A DNA stretch of 64,000 nt from Panorpa germanica (Eukaryota; Arthropoda; Insecta; Mecoptera; Panorpidae). The notes beneath the pieces were generated by a model. The model was not told where the DNA came from, did not search any database, and worked only from the letters and a program-made list of their open reading frames with translations. Position 1 is the stretch's first letter, and every line of letters starts with the position of its first letter. The position numbers and the translations under genes are program-made. Shown here piece after piece: positions 45,679 through 58,479 of the stretch. Where the stretch lies: the NCBI GenBank assembly GCA_963678705.1, contig OY783208.1, positions 9,591,282 to 9,655,281 on the forward strand, written 5' to 3'.

Positions 45679-46865
45679 ATGGATGATTATAAATCACAAA
45701 CCATAAAACTGGAAAATGATTTTGTGTTAAATGAGCAAATGCAAACCGAAAATATAAACGAAGATATGAAGATAGAAATAAAAGAGCATATCGTCGTCAA
45801 AGAATCAGCGGCATGTGATGAAATAAAAACAGAAATTAAAGAAGAACCCCTCGACAGGTCAGGGGAAGCTGCGAGTTTATCACGGCTCACAGAATACTTT
45901 ATCAAGTTAGAGCCCGATGCTGATTCATCACATATGCTGGGTGGTAATTGCAATCATGTGCCCCTAGACTCATCTGAAGTACAACAACACTTACGTACAT
46001 CACCTATTGGCAGAAGACATGCAGATTCTACGAATGAAAGACTCGTTAAATCTTTAACAAGTGATGAACAACCACAAAGTGAAAAATTTAATACGGCGGT
46101 GAAGCCTTGTATCTGTGATGTATGTAACAAATCGTTTGAGAATAAGATAGAAATCAATAAACATTTGTTGGAGCATTCGACAAAGAAAATTAATTCTTGT
46201 AACGAGTGTACTAAAACGTTTAAACGCTTATATGCTTTAAAACTACATAAAAACACACATTTAGCTATAAAACCATTTTCTTGCGATGTCTGCAATAAAA
46301 CATTTACTTCTTTATCTGCTTTGAAACAACATAAAAGCACGCATTTAGATATAAAACCATTTTCTTGCGATGTCTGTAATAAAACATTTAGGTATTCATC
46401 TAATTTAAAACAACATAAAAACACGCATTTACCTAACAAGCCATTTTCTTGCGATGTCTGTAATAAAACATTTAGGTATTCATCTAATTTGAAACAACAT
46501 AAAAGCACGCATTTAGATATAAAACCATTTTCTTGCGATGTCTGCAATAAAACATTTACTTCTTTATCTGCTTTGAAACAACATAAAAGCACGCATTTAG
46601 CTATAAAACCATTTTCTTGCGATGTCTGTAATAAAACATTTAGTTTTTTATCTGCATTAAAACTACATAAAAACACACATTTAACTATAAAACCATTTTC
46701 TTGCGATGCCTGTAATAAAACATTTTGTTCTTCATCTGTATTAAAAAACATAAAAACACACATTTAGCTATATATCTATTTTCTTGTGATAAATGTGATA
46801 AACGTTGCACAAGGGCTGGTAATTTAAAACAGCATCAAAAGACGCATTTTGGTAAATCTGACTGA
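45679..46865 (+). CDS. C2H2 zinc-finger protein (family member 3, left copy)
   Basis: Starts MDDYKSQTIKLENDFVLNEQMQTENINEDMKIEIKE, with KxE motifs (IKLE, IKIEIKE, IKTEIKEEP) in the first 60 residues. Finger-like CDVCNKSFENKIEINKHLLEH starts near residue 146. Seven complete C2H2 fingers are present, two of them in near-identical pairs in the order TSLSALKQ, RYSSNLKQ, RYSSNLKQ, TSLSALKQ. Linkers are HLAIKPF/HLDIKPF. The open frame ends at 46767 because an A-run in the eighth finger is one base short; the rest of that finger and a ninth (CDKCDKRCTRAGNLKQHQKTH) lie in the next frame to 46865. It could make a 362-residue protein. Identical in the right copy at 55076. Confidence 0.82.
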
Positions 46866-48011
46866 TTTTCTAACCTAATTTGAACTATAGGCCACCTTCG
46901 CAAAGCGACGTAATTCGTTTAAATAATACTTTTCTCAACAAAAAATAATTTTTTTTTATTATTGAAAATTGATTCATTATTTGACCAATTTTTTTTCAAA
47001 ATTTAGAAATTGTTTTTTTTTATTTGTAAGTTAGGAAGCAAAGTTAGCTAATTTATAAAATTTCAGCCCCCTAACAAAATTTTTACACTTGAGGAAAATC
47101 AGTCCCCGTGCACCCAAGTATAAATTCAATATTTTGATTGGAAAATTTGAACTTTGTCCAAAGTTTTCTAATGGGTCCCCAGTATTCTTGACGCTCCCTT
47201 CATGAATTTTTGAATTTTGAAATATGTTAGTATTCAATACACATGCAAAATTACAATTTTCTATTAAAAAGTACCGATTTTTTCCAAATTTATGGTTTTC
47301 CAGGAATTCAAGGACGCCAAAACTCTTAGAATTTTTTTCTCTACGAAATAGACAATTTTCAAGAAAATGCGCGCTTCCGTTTTGGAGGTGCCATGCAAAA
47401 TTTACAACAACATTAAAAAATACAAATATTAGAAATTTATTTTTTAAATTTTAATAAATATTTTATTTAAAATCTATAACAAATATTATGTAAACCTACA
47501 ATTAAATATAAAATAATATTAATTTAATATTTATATGTTGATTTTTTTTTTCTGGTTCAGCTTTAGTAAAAAGTATTACCTGGCCAATGACGATGAATTG
47601 AAATCTGCTTTTGACAATGTTAAAAAGAAAATCATTATTTAATGAAGAATTTATTTAATAAAAGTTGAAAATTAATTTTGTAAGAGTCTGTTTTTATATT
47701 TTAAACCTACGTGTGTACACTGAGTCTTTTAAGGAGCACTTGACATTTCAATTCTCCTATTTCTCTCTCATGAGTACAGAGCGCGCTTCACCTATGCCCC
47801 TACAAATCTAGGTAGTGGCAGTTTACTTGCAAAGGCGTGCCAATGAAAATTGCCAAAATTGCTCTTTTCCCTAAAAAGGTCAGTGTACAAACGACTTTAG
47901 TATTTTCCAATGTTAGTAATTCATTTTTTAGGTTGTTTTACAGTTTATTCCTGGTTAAAATAAATTTTTTTTTGTAATATATTATATTATTTCTAAGATT
48001 ATATATATATA
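46866..48011. other. 3' region after gene 3, no gene seen
   Basis: AT-rich. Short open frames on both strands (around 47031-47454) show no domain. The stretch 47570-47640 reads KYYLANDDELKSAFDNVKKK, which hints at a transposase tail but is too short to call. Confidence 0.4.
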
Positions 48012-49082
48012 CTAGCTGTCCCAGCCACGCGTTGCTGTGCTTAACGTTTTTGTCATATTACATTACATAGCGCCATCTATTGAATATTTACTCAATCTAG
48101 TCAACAGATTTCGATTTACTCAACAGAATATTTACTCAATCTAGTCAACAGATGTCGCCATCATCGTCGCCCGATGTCATATGTCATATACAGATAATTA
48201 ATAGACAAATAATTAGCAATAAGATAAATAAATTGAGATGTAAGCTATCCTATCTTTCAAGTTGGGTCAAACTGCACACGGTGTACAAATTTCATTAAAA
48301 TCGGTTAAGTAGTTTAGGAGTCCATAGCGGACAACACAGTGACACGTAATTTATATATATTAAGATAAGAAGATAATCTACATGAAAACAAAAAAGTGTT
48401 ATTATTGTGTAACTAAATACTATCCTAAAACAAATAAAGTACCTACTATATAGAAAACAACTACAAAATGAAACTGTGTTTAAAAAGTAATATTACGATG
48501 ATAATTATATCGCATAAACAAATTAGCGCTGCATTCAACCGTTCAGTAGGGAGCCGACCGCGCGAATGAGCCGCGCGGCATGGTATCTCGTTGAGCTACA
48601 CCCCCCTCCCGGCTTGCCCGCAAGCACCGCCTCTCTCCCGCCGCGCCGGCCATCGCAGAGAGCAAGTTGGTTTTGTTTCGGAGTTATTTATCATTGCAAT
48701 CTTTAAAGTTTTTACCAAATTAGGTACCATAAAAACGGTTTTTGTGAGTTAATCTTAAAAGATAGACATATACTATCGCGGACTGTTTTTTAGATCATTA
48801 AAAGAGCTATTATTCTTTAATACATATTTTTTGTGTATCTTGAACCGTTTTCACGGCGCACGCAACGGAAGGCTTCAAAGATGAAATAATTTCTCCCGTT
48901 TTTTACACATTTACCACTATATCTTTGCTCCTATTGGTCGTAGCGTGATGTAATATAGCCTATAGCCTTCCTCGATAACTGGACTATCCAACACAAAAAG
49001 AATTATTCAATTCGAACCAGTAGTTTCGGAGATTAGCGCGTTCAAACAAACAAACTCTGTCGCTTTATAATATTAGTATAGA
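48012..49082 (-). mobile_element. Small non-autonomous Helitron (left copy)
   Basis: On the minus strand it starts TCTATACTAATATTATAAAG (49082 downwards) after host A and ends ...GGGACAGCTAG at 48012 before host T. A CAGC/GCTG hairpin stands just inside the 3' end. 1071 bp with no coding capacity. A GC-rich block (48530-48670) stands out. It contains TTTCATTAAAATCGGTTAAGTAG-type text common in insect Helitrons. Duplicated at 57409-58479. Confidence 0.78.
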
Positions 49083-49252
49083 TATATATATATAGATTTT
49101 TTTTTTAATAGTTCATCTTTTTACAATAAGTTATTAAAGATGGATGACAATTCAATGGCTGCGCACTGTAAATTCTCTTTTTGACACTAATTATTATTTT
49201 TTAAGTTTTATATTTTCATCAATTAGAACTTTTTTTGTGCTGAATAATCACC

Positions 49253-49273
49253 TGAATAATCAACTGAATAATC
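49253..49273 (+). other. Filler at the tandem-duplication junction
   Basis: Twenty-one bases between the two units. With the preceding sequence they form three copies of CTGAATAATCA separated by single bases. Only the first copy is present at the right end of the second unit (58638-58648). Confidence 0.85.
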
Positions 49274-49936
49274 ATAATGGTTACTGGGAAGAAAGAAGAA
49301 GAAGTGAATAGTAAACTGCAGCAATCGCTTAATGAGGTTTATAAGTGGACAAAGAAATGGCGAATTTAGCTGAACGAAGCCAAATCAACGCACATAAATT
49401 TTACAAACAGGAAAACTATTCCTTTCGCAGTTACCCTCAACTCACAAACAATACCTTACTCCAACACGGCGAAATACCTAGGTATGACACTAGATGCGAA
49501 GCTCAAGTGGAAGGAGCATGTCAAAATGAAAAGAGAGCAGCTAAATATTAAACTCAGAAAAATGCATTGGGTAATGGGAAGGCACTCACAGCTGACCGTG
49601 CATAACAAGCTGGTATTATACAACCAAATACTGAAACCCATTTGGACCTATGGTATACAACTGTGGGGTTGTACCAAGAAAACCAATTTGAAGAAAATAC
49701 AAACGTTTCAAAATAAAGTACTGCGTAGTATTACAGATGCGCCAAGGTACATCAGAAATGAAAATCTACATAGTGACTTAAAGATGCCCACCGTAGACGA
49801 TGAAATCAAGAAGGCAGCGAGTAGACATTTGCTACGTCTACAAGACCACCACAACAATGAAATATTGCAGTTACTCGATACGAGAACAGATCTGCGTAGA
49901 TTGAAGAGGACCAAGCCTCAAGACCTGACCCTGTGA
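49274..49936 (+). pseudogene. LINE ORF2 C-terminal fragment (duplicated)
   Basis: Copy of 39871-40533 with the same TAG. It starts just after the FADD motif, has no start codon and cannot be functional. Val replaces Leu in ..HWVMGRHSQL. The LINE 3' UTR follows to 50027 and again at 54604-54688 with the A tail. Confidence 0.88.
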
Positions 49937-50667
49937 TATCTACCACTGTACCACACAATAAGAAGTGTGTAGTATAAATCTTTCGGAACTAGTCAGTGGA
50001 TTGGATCTGGAATACGTATTGTACTTATCTATATATATAAAACAAAGACGGGTTTGTTGCAACACTTATAACTCGAGATCTGCTGAACCAATATTCATGG
50101 TTATTGATTCGTTGGATTTGTCTTCGCCCTGAATAGCATAATACATCTTAAAAACAATGAAAATATATAAAACAAAGACGGGTTTGTTACAACACTTACA
50201 ATAGCATAATACATCTTAAAAACAATGAAAATTCGAAATTTAAAAACCTCGACAATGAAAACTCGATACTTAATCATTTCAATAAATGCTGATTTGTCTA
50301 TTTCATGTCAAACATTTGTTGTCATGACAACATGTTGTAACAACTATTCATGTGTGCGTTCAGAAATTTATTTTTTGTAAAATGTGTCGAAAGTTCAGGT
50401 ACTGTTATATTTGTTTGTTTTAGACATTAATTTGTGTAAATTATTTATTAATTATTTAATTTTTAATTTCAGAAAATAATACCTAAGATTTATTGTACAG
50501 GTTAACAAAAGTGTAAATGTCTTTTTATAGGTTATCTATAACTATAATTTTTCTTGATAGGCTATTTATATGTAGTGCTTATATACTCTTTGAGCTATTG
50601 TCTATGTCTCGAAAGTGGTTTTTTGTGGTTTTATGCGAGTGCACATTCAGTATTAATATTAATAACT

Positions 50668-52599
50668 ATGCCGCGTCCTAGAAGATCTACTCTTTCCCAG
50701 CGGAGCCGTAATGCAATTAGGCAACGGAATATTATCTGATGAAGAACGAGAAATTGCACGAGAAGAGCGCCGCGTTAGTATGGAGCAAAGAAGGGCCTTA
50801 GTTCGTGCTTCTCAAACACAAGAGCAAAGAAGCCCGTGAAACGGCTAGGTTAGAAACGAGAAATCGTCGAGCTTATCGTACAGATGAACAGAGGAATAAT
50901 CTTCGAAGTGCAAGAAGAAATGGTTCAAGTATTGATTTGAATCGAGCAGCGTTTCTATATGATTGCACCATCGACTACAGCTTGCATCGTTTAGTTTGCA
51001 TTGGTCCAATGGACGTTGTTTGCCAGCATTGTGGAGCATTGAGGTTTGCTGGTAAAACGCCTGGTTTGTGCTGCCTTAGTGGTAAAGTGAAATTGCCATC
51101 ATTGGTCCCGCCACCAGAGCCATTGTGCTCCCTGCTTTATGGCGAAACACTAGAATCACGACATTTTCTAGCGAACACTCAAAAATACAATGTCTGTTTC
51201 CAAATGACTTCATTTGGGGCGGAAATTATCGAAGAACACGGATATAATAAGACATTTAAGGTAATTTACGTTAAAAACTATATTTTCTATGATTGTAAAA
51301 AAAATCTGGAATGTAGTTTGTTAGATTTCTGTATTTGGCATGTTATTATTTGAAAAAAAAAAGTGTTTGTAAAAAAAGTGTTTGTAAATCTAACTATAAC
51401 TTTGACTTTACAGATTCAAGGCCAGATTTGCCATCGCATTGGATCATTGCAACCTATAGAAGATGCACAGCATAAATTCTTGCAAATATACTTCATGGGC
51501 AATATGGAAGAACAACTTGACCGGCGTCAAGGGATCAACACAGCTACGAAAAGAGCAATTCTCCAAGATCTGCAGCAAATGCTTTATGAACATCATGCAT
51601 TGGTCAGGCTGTTCAAGACTGCTTTAGAGCGCATGCCAAGTGATGACTATAAAGTTGTGATCAGAGCAGATAAAAGACCAGCTGGAACACATTAACGCAC
51701 ATTTAATGCTCCAACAATCGATGAAGTGGCAATCCTGATTGTTGGTGAAAACTTGGAAACACGTGATATTGTACTTACACGACGCAATACTGGGCAACTA
51801 CAAAGAATATATGAAACACACCGTTCATATGACGCGTTACAATACCCGCTGATGTTTTGGCAAGGAGACGATGGATATCACTTTCATATCAAAATGATTA
51901 ATCCATTGAATGGTAAGATCAATATTGTTGTTTTCATTTAAACTTGATATACATTTTATTCTGTTTGCTTTTAGTACCCAAAAAAAGTTGTAATTTCTAA
52001 TTTAGTAATGAGTAGCTGTAAGAGTCGTTAACCTATTAGGGGTTCTAAAATACAATTTTTACTGCATTTGTTCCAGGTGAGGAAACTACCAAGAAGGTTA
52101 GTTCAATGAATTATTACGCATATCGTTTGATGATTCGTGAAAATTCTGACAATTATTTGTTGCGATTTCGTCGACTGCTTCAACAATATTGCGTTGACAT
52201 GTACGTTAAAATCGAAACGGAGCGCCTGACTTTCATTCAGTTGAATCAAGTTAAATTGCGTTCAGAAGAGTATATTCATTTACGCGATGCAATTAGCACA
52301 GAAGGAGATTCAGAAAATGTTGGTCTATTTTACCGGCGACATACACAGGTAGCCCGCGTCATTTGCATGAATATGCGCAAGATGCAATGACATATGTTCG
52401 TCATTATGGTCGGCCAGATCTATTCATTACATTTACAAGTAATCCGAAATGGATAGAAATTATCCAATTGCTGCTTCCCGGACAAACATCAAGTGATCGA
52501 CACGACATCACCGCACGTGTTTTCAGGCAAAAAATTCGGTCACTAATGAATTACATTGTTAAGCAACACGTCTTTGGGAATACTCGATGCTGGATGTAT
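50668..52599 (+). pseudogene. Helitron C N-terminal replicase region
   Basis: As in copy B, including the TAA (51693-51695) and both introns (51261-51413 and 51913-52076). HUH nuclease absent. Confidence 0.8.
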
Positions 52600-54305
52600 A
52601 TATACGCACATTATTTGCTATCATCATTTCGACATGCTTTCCATCGAACCCACGTGACCTATGGAACAAATACAAAGATAACATGTCTGAAGATATTTTA
52701 CATCGAATTCGCGTCAGCTCAAGAAATTCCGATCTTGAGGTGAATGAGGAGATGCATAACCAGACTTTGCTCTTGATCGAAGATATGTGTTACCTCATGT
52801 GCTGCAGTTTGTTAGTTAGGTTAGGAATGCCAGCGCCAGATCGCGGAATGAATGACGCATTTAATAGAGAATTGGAACGTGAACGTGAATATGATCCACA
52901 TGAACTAATCCAATCAGTCCAAACGAATGTACTTCTGTTGAATCCTAAGCAGAGGGAAGTCTATGATACACTGATTAATGCAATTGATGATGGAAATGGC
53001 GGCTTATTTTTTTTGGATGCCCCCGGTGGAACTAGGAAGACATTCCTTATATCATTGATTTTGGCCACTGTACGTGCGAGATCCGAAATTGCGGTAGCAA
53101 TGGCTTCTTCTAGAAAAGCGGCCACATTGTTAGACGGACGCCGTATGGCTCACTCAGCGTTAAAACTGCCATTAAACCTTCAAACTACTGAACAACCGAC
53201 ATGTAACATTTCGAAACACTCCGCAATGGCCAAAGTTTTAGTAGCATCAAAAATCATCATATGGGACGAATGCACAATGGCGCACAAACGCGCATTGGAA
53301 GCACTAGACCCAACATTAAAAGATCTGCGCAATGACTCGAGATGTTTTGGTGGTGCAATGATTTTATTATCTGGCGATTTCCGACAAACACTACCAGTCA
53401 TTCCAAGATCTACTGCTGCCGACGAAATAAACGCTTGCCTCAAAGCATCAAATCTGTGGCGATATGTAAAGAAACTTCAACTGTCTGTAAATATGAGAGT
53501 TGCATTGTTGAACGATCTATCTGCTGATGATTTCTCGAAGCAATTGCTGACTATCGGTAATGGCCGTGTTCCTGTTGACAAATCGAGCGGTTTGATTTCA
53601 TTTCCTCCAAATGTTTGCAATTTTGTATCATCAAAAAACGAGCTTATCAACTAAGTATTCCCGGATATCATTGCTAATTACAAAAATACTAAATGGTTAA
53701 GTGAGCGAGCAATTTTGGCCGCTAAAAATAAAGATGTAGATGACCTCAATTTTATAAATCAAAATCAAATCGTAGGTACTCTGTATTTATTCAAATATAT
53801 CGACTGTGTAACAAACGAAGAAGAAGCCACTAATTATCCAAGTGAATTTTTAAACTCCTTGGATGTGCCTGGTTTACCACCGCACAATTTAAAACTTAAG
53901 GTTGGCTCGGTAGTCATCATGCTTAGAAATTTAAACCAACCAAAACTGTGCAATGAAACGCGTTTGGTGATAAAAAAACTGATGAGTAATGTGATTCACG
54001 CGTCGATACTTAAAGGAAAATTTAAAGATGAGGAAGTTCTTATTCCAAGGATTCCGATGATCCCAACGGATATGCCATTTGAGTTTAAACGAATTCAATT
54101 CCCGATTCGTCTTGCCTTCGCCATGACGATCAACAAATCACAGGGCCAATCCTTGACTATTTGTGGCCTCAATCTAGAAAATGCATGTTTTTCTAATGGT
54201 CAATTGTACGTGGCATGCTCACGTGTCGGCAAACCATCCGCTTTATTTGTTCTTGCGCCTTACCAAAAAACAAAGAATGTCGTTTACCACAAGGTGCTTG
54301 AATGA
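52600..54305 (+). pseudogene. Helitron C PIF1-like helicase region
   Basis: As in copy B. The altered Walker A Arg codon is at 53034-53036 and the TAA at 53652-53654. One Leu replaces Pro before LNPKQREVYD (52929). Confidence 0.85.
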
Positions 54306-54702
54306 AAATCCCATTAATGAATTAATCCGAGTGTATTCCAATCTGCACAACATAGTTTTCAATCATTTTTTTCTGACATGAGTTTGAATTACTTAATTAT
54401 TATTTTTTTTTTAATTTTTATTCTCATTCTGTATGTTTTCATCATCATTCATCATAATAAAATACTTTTATGTTTCTATCTATAATAATAAATATTATTT
54501 TGTATCATTGTATTACGTTCATCAAAGCCTAAATTAGTTCAGCTAAAAGGTAACACGACATTCATTGACTGTTAGGCGGTACGAAGTTCGCCGGGTCAGC
54601 TAGTTATATATAAAAATTGCTAGATAAGCAAATTTGCTTAGTTGTAATTACCTTGTAAATAATAAAAAAAAAAAAAAAAAAAAAAAAAATTGCATGTTTA
54701 TT

Positions 54703-55075
54703 ATTTAGTTAATATTGCACGATAACAAACTGCATCGGATATCAAAGGATATAGTGTATTTAATGGGTAATGACATTTTAAGTTCTTATTATTTGTTCTA
54801 ATTTTTTCTTTATTCCTATTTTTACTATAATGAACTAAACCTGTTAAATATAAATTAGAAAATTAGTAAGAACTCATTTATTTATTTTTCTTATGTTTTA
54901 TAAATCATTAATTTATTACTAAAAGTTAATATTTTAAATTTTAAAGTTTTGACTTAACCTCACTTACTTTCAAATTGTTTTACTTTATTCATCACTATTG
55001 TTTTTTACAGGTTGCTCATGCTCTTAGAGATATTTTTTTTTATTTTTAGAAAACTTTAAAATTGCTTACAATAAA
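54703..55075 (+). promoter_or_regulatory. Conserved 5' region of zinc-finger gene 3 (right copy)
   Basis: Same as 45306-45678. Because it was duplicated with the gene, both gene copies keep the same proximal 370 bases. Sequence left of the LINE insertion was not duplicated. Confidence 0.5.
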
Positions 55076-56262
55076 ATGGATGATTATAAATCACAAACCA
55101 TAAAACTGGAAAATGATTTTGTGTTAAATGAGCAAATGCAAACCGAAAATATAAACGAAGATATGAAGATAGAAATAAAAGAGCATATCGTCGTCAAAGA
55201 ATCAGCGGCATGTGATGAAATAAAAACAGAAATTAAAGAAGAACCCCTCGACAGGTCAGGGGAAGCTGCGAGTTTATCACGGCTCACAGAATACTTTATC
55301 AAGTTAGAGCCCGATGCTGATTCATCACATATGCTGGGTGGTAATTGCAATCATGTGCCCCTAGACTCATCTGAAGTACAACAACACTTACGTACATCAC
55401 CTATTGGCAGAAGACATGCAGATTCTACGAATGAAAGACTCGTTAAATCTTTAACAAGTGATGAACAACCACAAAGTGAAAAATTTAATACGGCGGTGAA
55501 GCCTTGTATCTGTGATGTATGTAACAAATCGTTTGAGAATAAGATAGAAATCAATAAACATTTGTTGGAGCATTCGACAAAGAAAATTAATTCTTGTAAC
55601 GAGTGTACTAAAACGTTTAAACGCTTATATGCTTTAAAACTACATAAAAACACACATTTAGCTATAAAACCATTTTCTTGCGATGTCTGCAATAAAACAT
55701 TTACTTCTTTATCTGCTTTGAAACAACATAAAAGCACGCATTTAGATATAAAACCATTTTCTTGCGATGTCTGTAATAAAACATTTAGGTATTCATCTAA
55801 TTTAAAACAACATAAAAACACGCATTTACCTAACAAGCCATTTTCTTGCGATGTCTGTAATAAAACATTTAGGTATTCATCTAATTTGAAACAACATAAA
55901 AGCACGCATTTAGATATAAAACCATTTTCTTGCGATGTCTGCAATAAAACATTTACTTCTTTATCTGCTTTGAAACAACATAAAAGCACGCATTTAGCTA
56001 TAAAACCATTTTCTTGCGATGTCTGTAATAAAACATTTAGTTTTTTATCTGCATTAAAACTACATAAAAACACACATTTAACTATAAAACCATTTTCTTG
56101 CGATGCCTGTAATAAAACATTTTGTTCTTCATCTGTATTAAAAAACATAAAAACACACATTTAGCTATATATCTATTTTCTTGTGATAAATGTGATAAAC
56201 GTTGCACAAGGGCTGGTAATTTAAAACAGCATCAAAAGACGCATTTTGGTAAATCTGACTGA
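55076..56262 (+). CDS. C2H2 zinc-finger protein (family member 3, right copy)
   Basis: Encodes the same 362 residues as 45679-46767 with no difference seen, including the short A-run that cuts the eighth finger at 56164. The last finger lies out of frame to 56262. It is a product of the tandem duplication and would be expected to bind the same DNA as the left copy if both are expressed. Confidence 0.82.
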
Positions 56263-57408
56263 TTTTCTAACCTAATTTGAACTATAGGCCACCTTCGCAA
56301 AGCGACGTAATTCGTTTAAATAATACTTTTCTCAACAAAAAATAATTTTTTTTTATTATTGAAAATTGATTCATTATTTGACCAATTTTTTTTCAAAATT
56401 TAGAAATTGTTTTTTTTTATTTGTAAGTTAGGAAGCAAAGTTAGCTAATTTATAAAATTTCAGCCCCCTAACAAAATTTTTACACTTGAGGAAAATCAGT
56501 CCCCGTGCACCCAAGTATAAATTCAATATTTTGATTGGAAAATTTGAACTTTGTCCAAAGTTTTCTAATGGGTCCCCAGTATTCTTGACGCTCCCTTCAT
56601 GAATTTTTGAATTTTGAAATATGTTAGTATTCAATACACATGCAAAATTACAATTTTCTATTAAAAAGTACCGATTTTTTCCAAATTTATGGTTTTCCAG
56701 GAATTCAAGGACGCCAAAACTCTTAGAATTTTTTTCTCTACGAAATAGACAATTTTCAAGAAAATGCGCGCTTCCGTTTTGGAGGTGCCATGCAAAATTT
56801 ACAACAACATTAAAAAATACAAATATTAGAAATTTATTTTTTAAATTTTAATAAATATTTTATTTAAAATCTATAACAAATATTATGTAAACCTACAATT
56901 AAATATAAAATAATATTAATTTAATATTTATATGTTGATTTTTTTTTTCTGGTTCAGCTTTAGTAAAAAGTATTACCTGGCCAATGACGATGAATTGAAA
57001 TCTGCTTTTGACAATGTTAAAAAGAAAATCATTATTTTATGAAGAATTTATTTAATAAAAGTTGAAAATTAATTTTGTAAGAGTCTGTTTTTATATTTTA
57101 AACCTACGTGTGTACACTGAGTCTTTTAAGGAGCACTTGACATTTCAATTCTCCTATTTCTCTCTCATGAGTACAGAGCGCGCTTCACCTATGCCCCTAC
57201 AAATCTAGGTAGTGGCAGTTTACTTGCAAAGGCGTGCCAATGAAAATTGCCAAAATTGCTCTTTTCCCTAAAAAGGTCAGTGTACAAACGACTTTAGTAT
57301 TTTCCAATGTTAGTAATTCATTTTTTAGGTTGTTTTACAGTTTATTCCTGGTTAAAATAAATTTTTTTTTGTAATATATTATATTATTTCTAAGATTATA
57401 TATATATA
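56263..57408. other. 3' region after gene 3 right copy, no gene seen
   Basis: Duplicate of 46866-48011. Confidence 0.4.
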
Positions 57409-58479
57409 CTAGCTGTCCCAGCCACGCGTTGCTGTGCTTAACGTTTTTGTCATATTACATTACATAGCGCCATCTATTGAATATTTACTCAATCTAGTCA
57501 ACAGATTTCGATTTACTCAACAGAATATTTACTCAATCTAGTCAACAGATGTCGCCATCATCGTCGCCCGATGTCATATGTCATATACAGATAATTAATA
57601 GACAAATAATTAGCAATAAGATAAATAAATTGAGATGTAAGCTATCCTATCTTTCAAGTTGGGTCAAACTGCACACGGTGTACAAATTTCATTAAAATCG
57701 GTTAAGTAGTTTAGGAGTCCATAGCGGACAACACAGTGACACGTAATTTATATATATTAAGATAAGAAGATAATCTACATGAAAACAAAAAAGTGTTATT
57801 ATTGTGTAACTAAATACTATCCTAAAACAAATAAAGTACCTACTATATAGAAAACAACTACAAAATGAAACTGTGTTTAAAAAGTAATATTACGATGATA
57901 ATTATATCGCATAAACAAATTAGCGCTGCATTCAACCGTTCAGTAGGGAGCCGACCGCGCGAATGAGCCGCGCGGCATGGTATCTCGTTGAGCTACACCC
58001 CCCTCCCGGCTTGCCCGCAAGCACCGCCTCTCTCCCGCCGCGCCGGCCATCGCAGAGAGCAAGTTGGTTTTGTTTCGGAGTTATTTATCATTGCAATCTT
58101 TAAAGTTTTTACCAAATTAGGTACCATAAAAACGGTTTTTGTGAGTTAATCTTAAAAGATAGACATATACTATCGCGGACTGTTTTTTAGATCATTAAAA
58201 GAGCTATTATTCTTTAATACATATTTTTTGTGTATCTTGAACCGTTTTCACGGCGCACGCAACGGAAGGCTTCAAAGATGAAATAATTTCTCCCGTTTTT
58301 TACACATTTACCACTATATCTTTGCTCCTATTGGTCGTAGCGTGATGTAATATAGCCTATAGCCTTCCTCGATAACTGGACTATCCAACACAAAAAGAAT
58401 TATTCAATTCGAACCAGTAGTTTCGGAGATTAGCGCGTTCAAACAAACAAACTCTGTCGCTTTATAATATTAGTATAGA
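57409..58479 (-). mobile_element. Small non-autonomous Helitron (right copy)
   Basis: Duplicate of 48012-49082 with the same ends and GC-rich core (57927-58067). Confidence 0.78.

Larger units (their letters stand above)
39871..49252 (+). repeat. Tandem duplication of about 9.38 kb, left unit
   Basis: Matches 49274-58649 almost base for base (offset 9403, then 9397 after a 6-bp difference just before Helitron B). The unit holds the LINE ORF2 end, Helitron B, LINE tail, zinc-finger gene 3 and a small Helitron. Differences noticed: position 40169/49572, 43363/52760, 43532/52929, one near 47641/57038 and the 6-bp indel. Short filler at 49253-49273 separates the units. Confidence 0.92.
50028..54603 (+). 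mobile_element. Helitron copy C (duplicate of B)
   Basis: 4576 bp, same ends and same position inside the LINE tail as copy B, so it arose with the tandem duplication rather than by transposition. The 6-bp difference lies just left of it: copy B has an extra TTTATC-type unit before the TCTATATA start. Confidence 0.92.

Noticed and set aside
46200..46760. CRISPR-like regular repeats of about 84 bp
   Set aside because: The repeats encode successive C2H2 fingers in frame; the period is 28 codons and the organism is a eukaryote.
45954..46763. Long minus-strand open frame of 269 codons opposite zinc-finger gene 3 (also at 55351-56160)
   Set aside because: Its 28-residue periodicity mirrors the finger repeats on the other strand; it is an antisense shadow of the finger array.
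47570..47645. KYYLANDDELKSAFDNVKKK, resembling a transposase C-terminus
   Set aside because: Too short and without terminal repeats or upstream catalytic motifs to support a call.
50028..54603. Helitron C as a third independent transposition
   Set aside because: Its flanks on both sides match those of Helitron B for kilobases, so it came with the tandem duplication.
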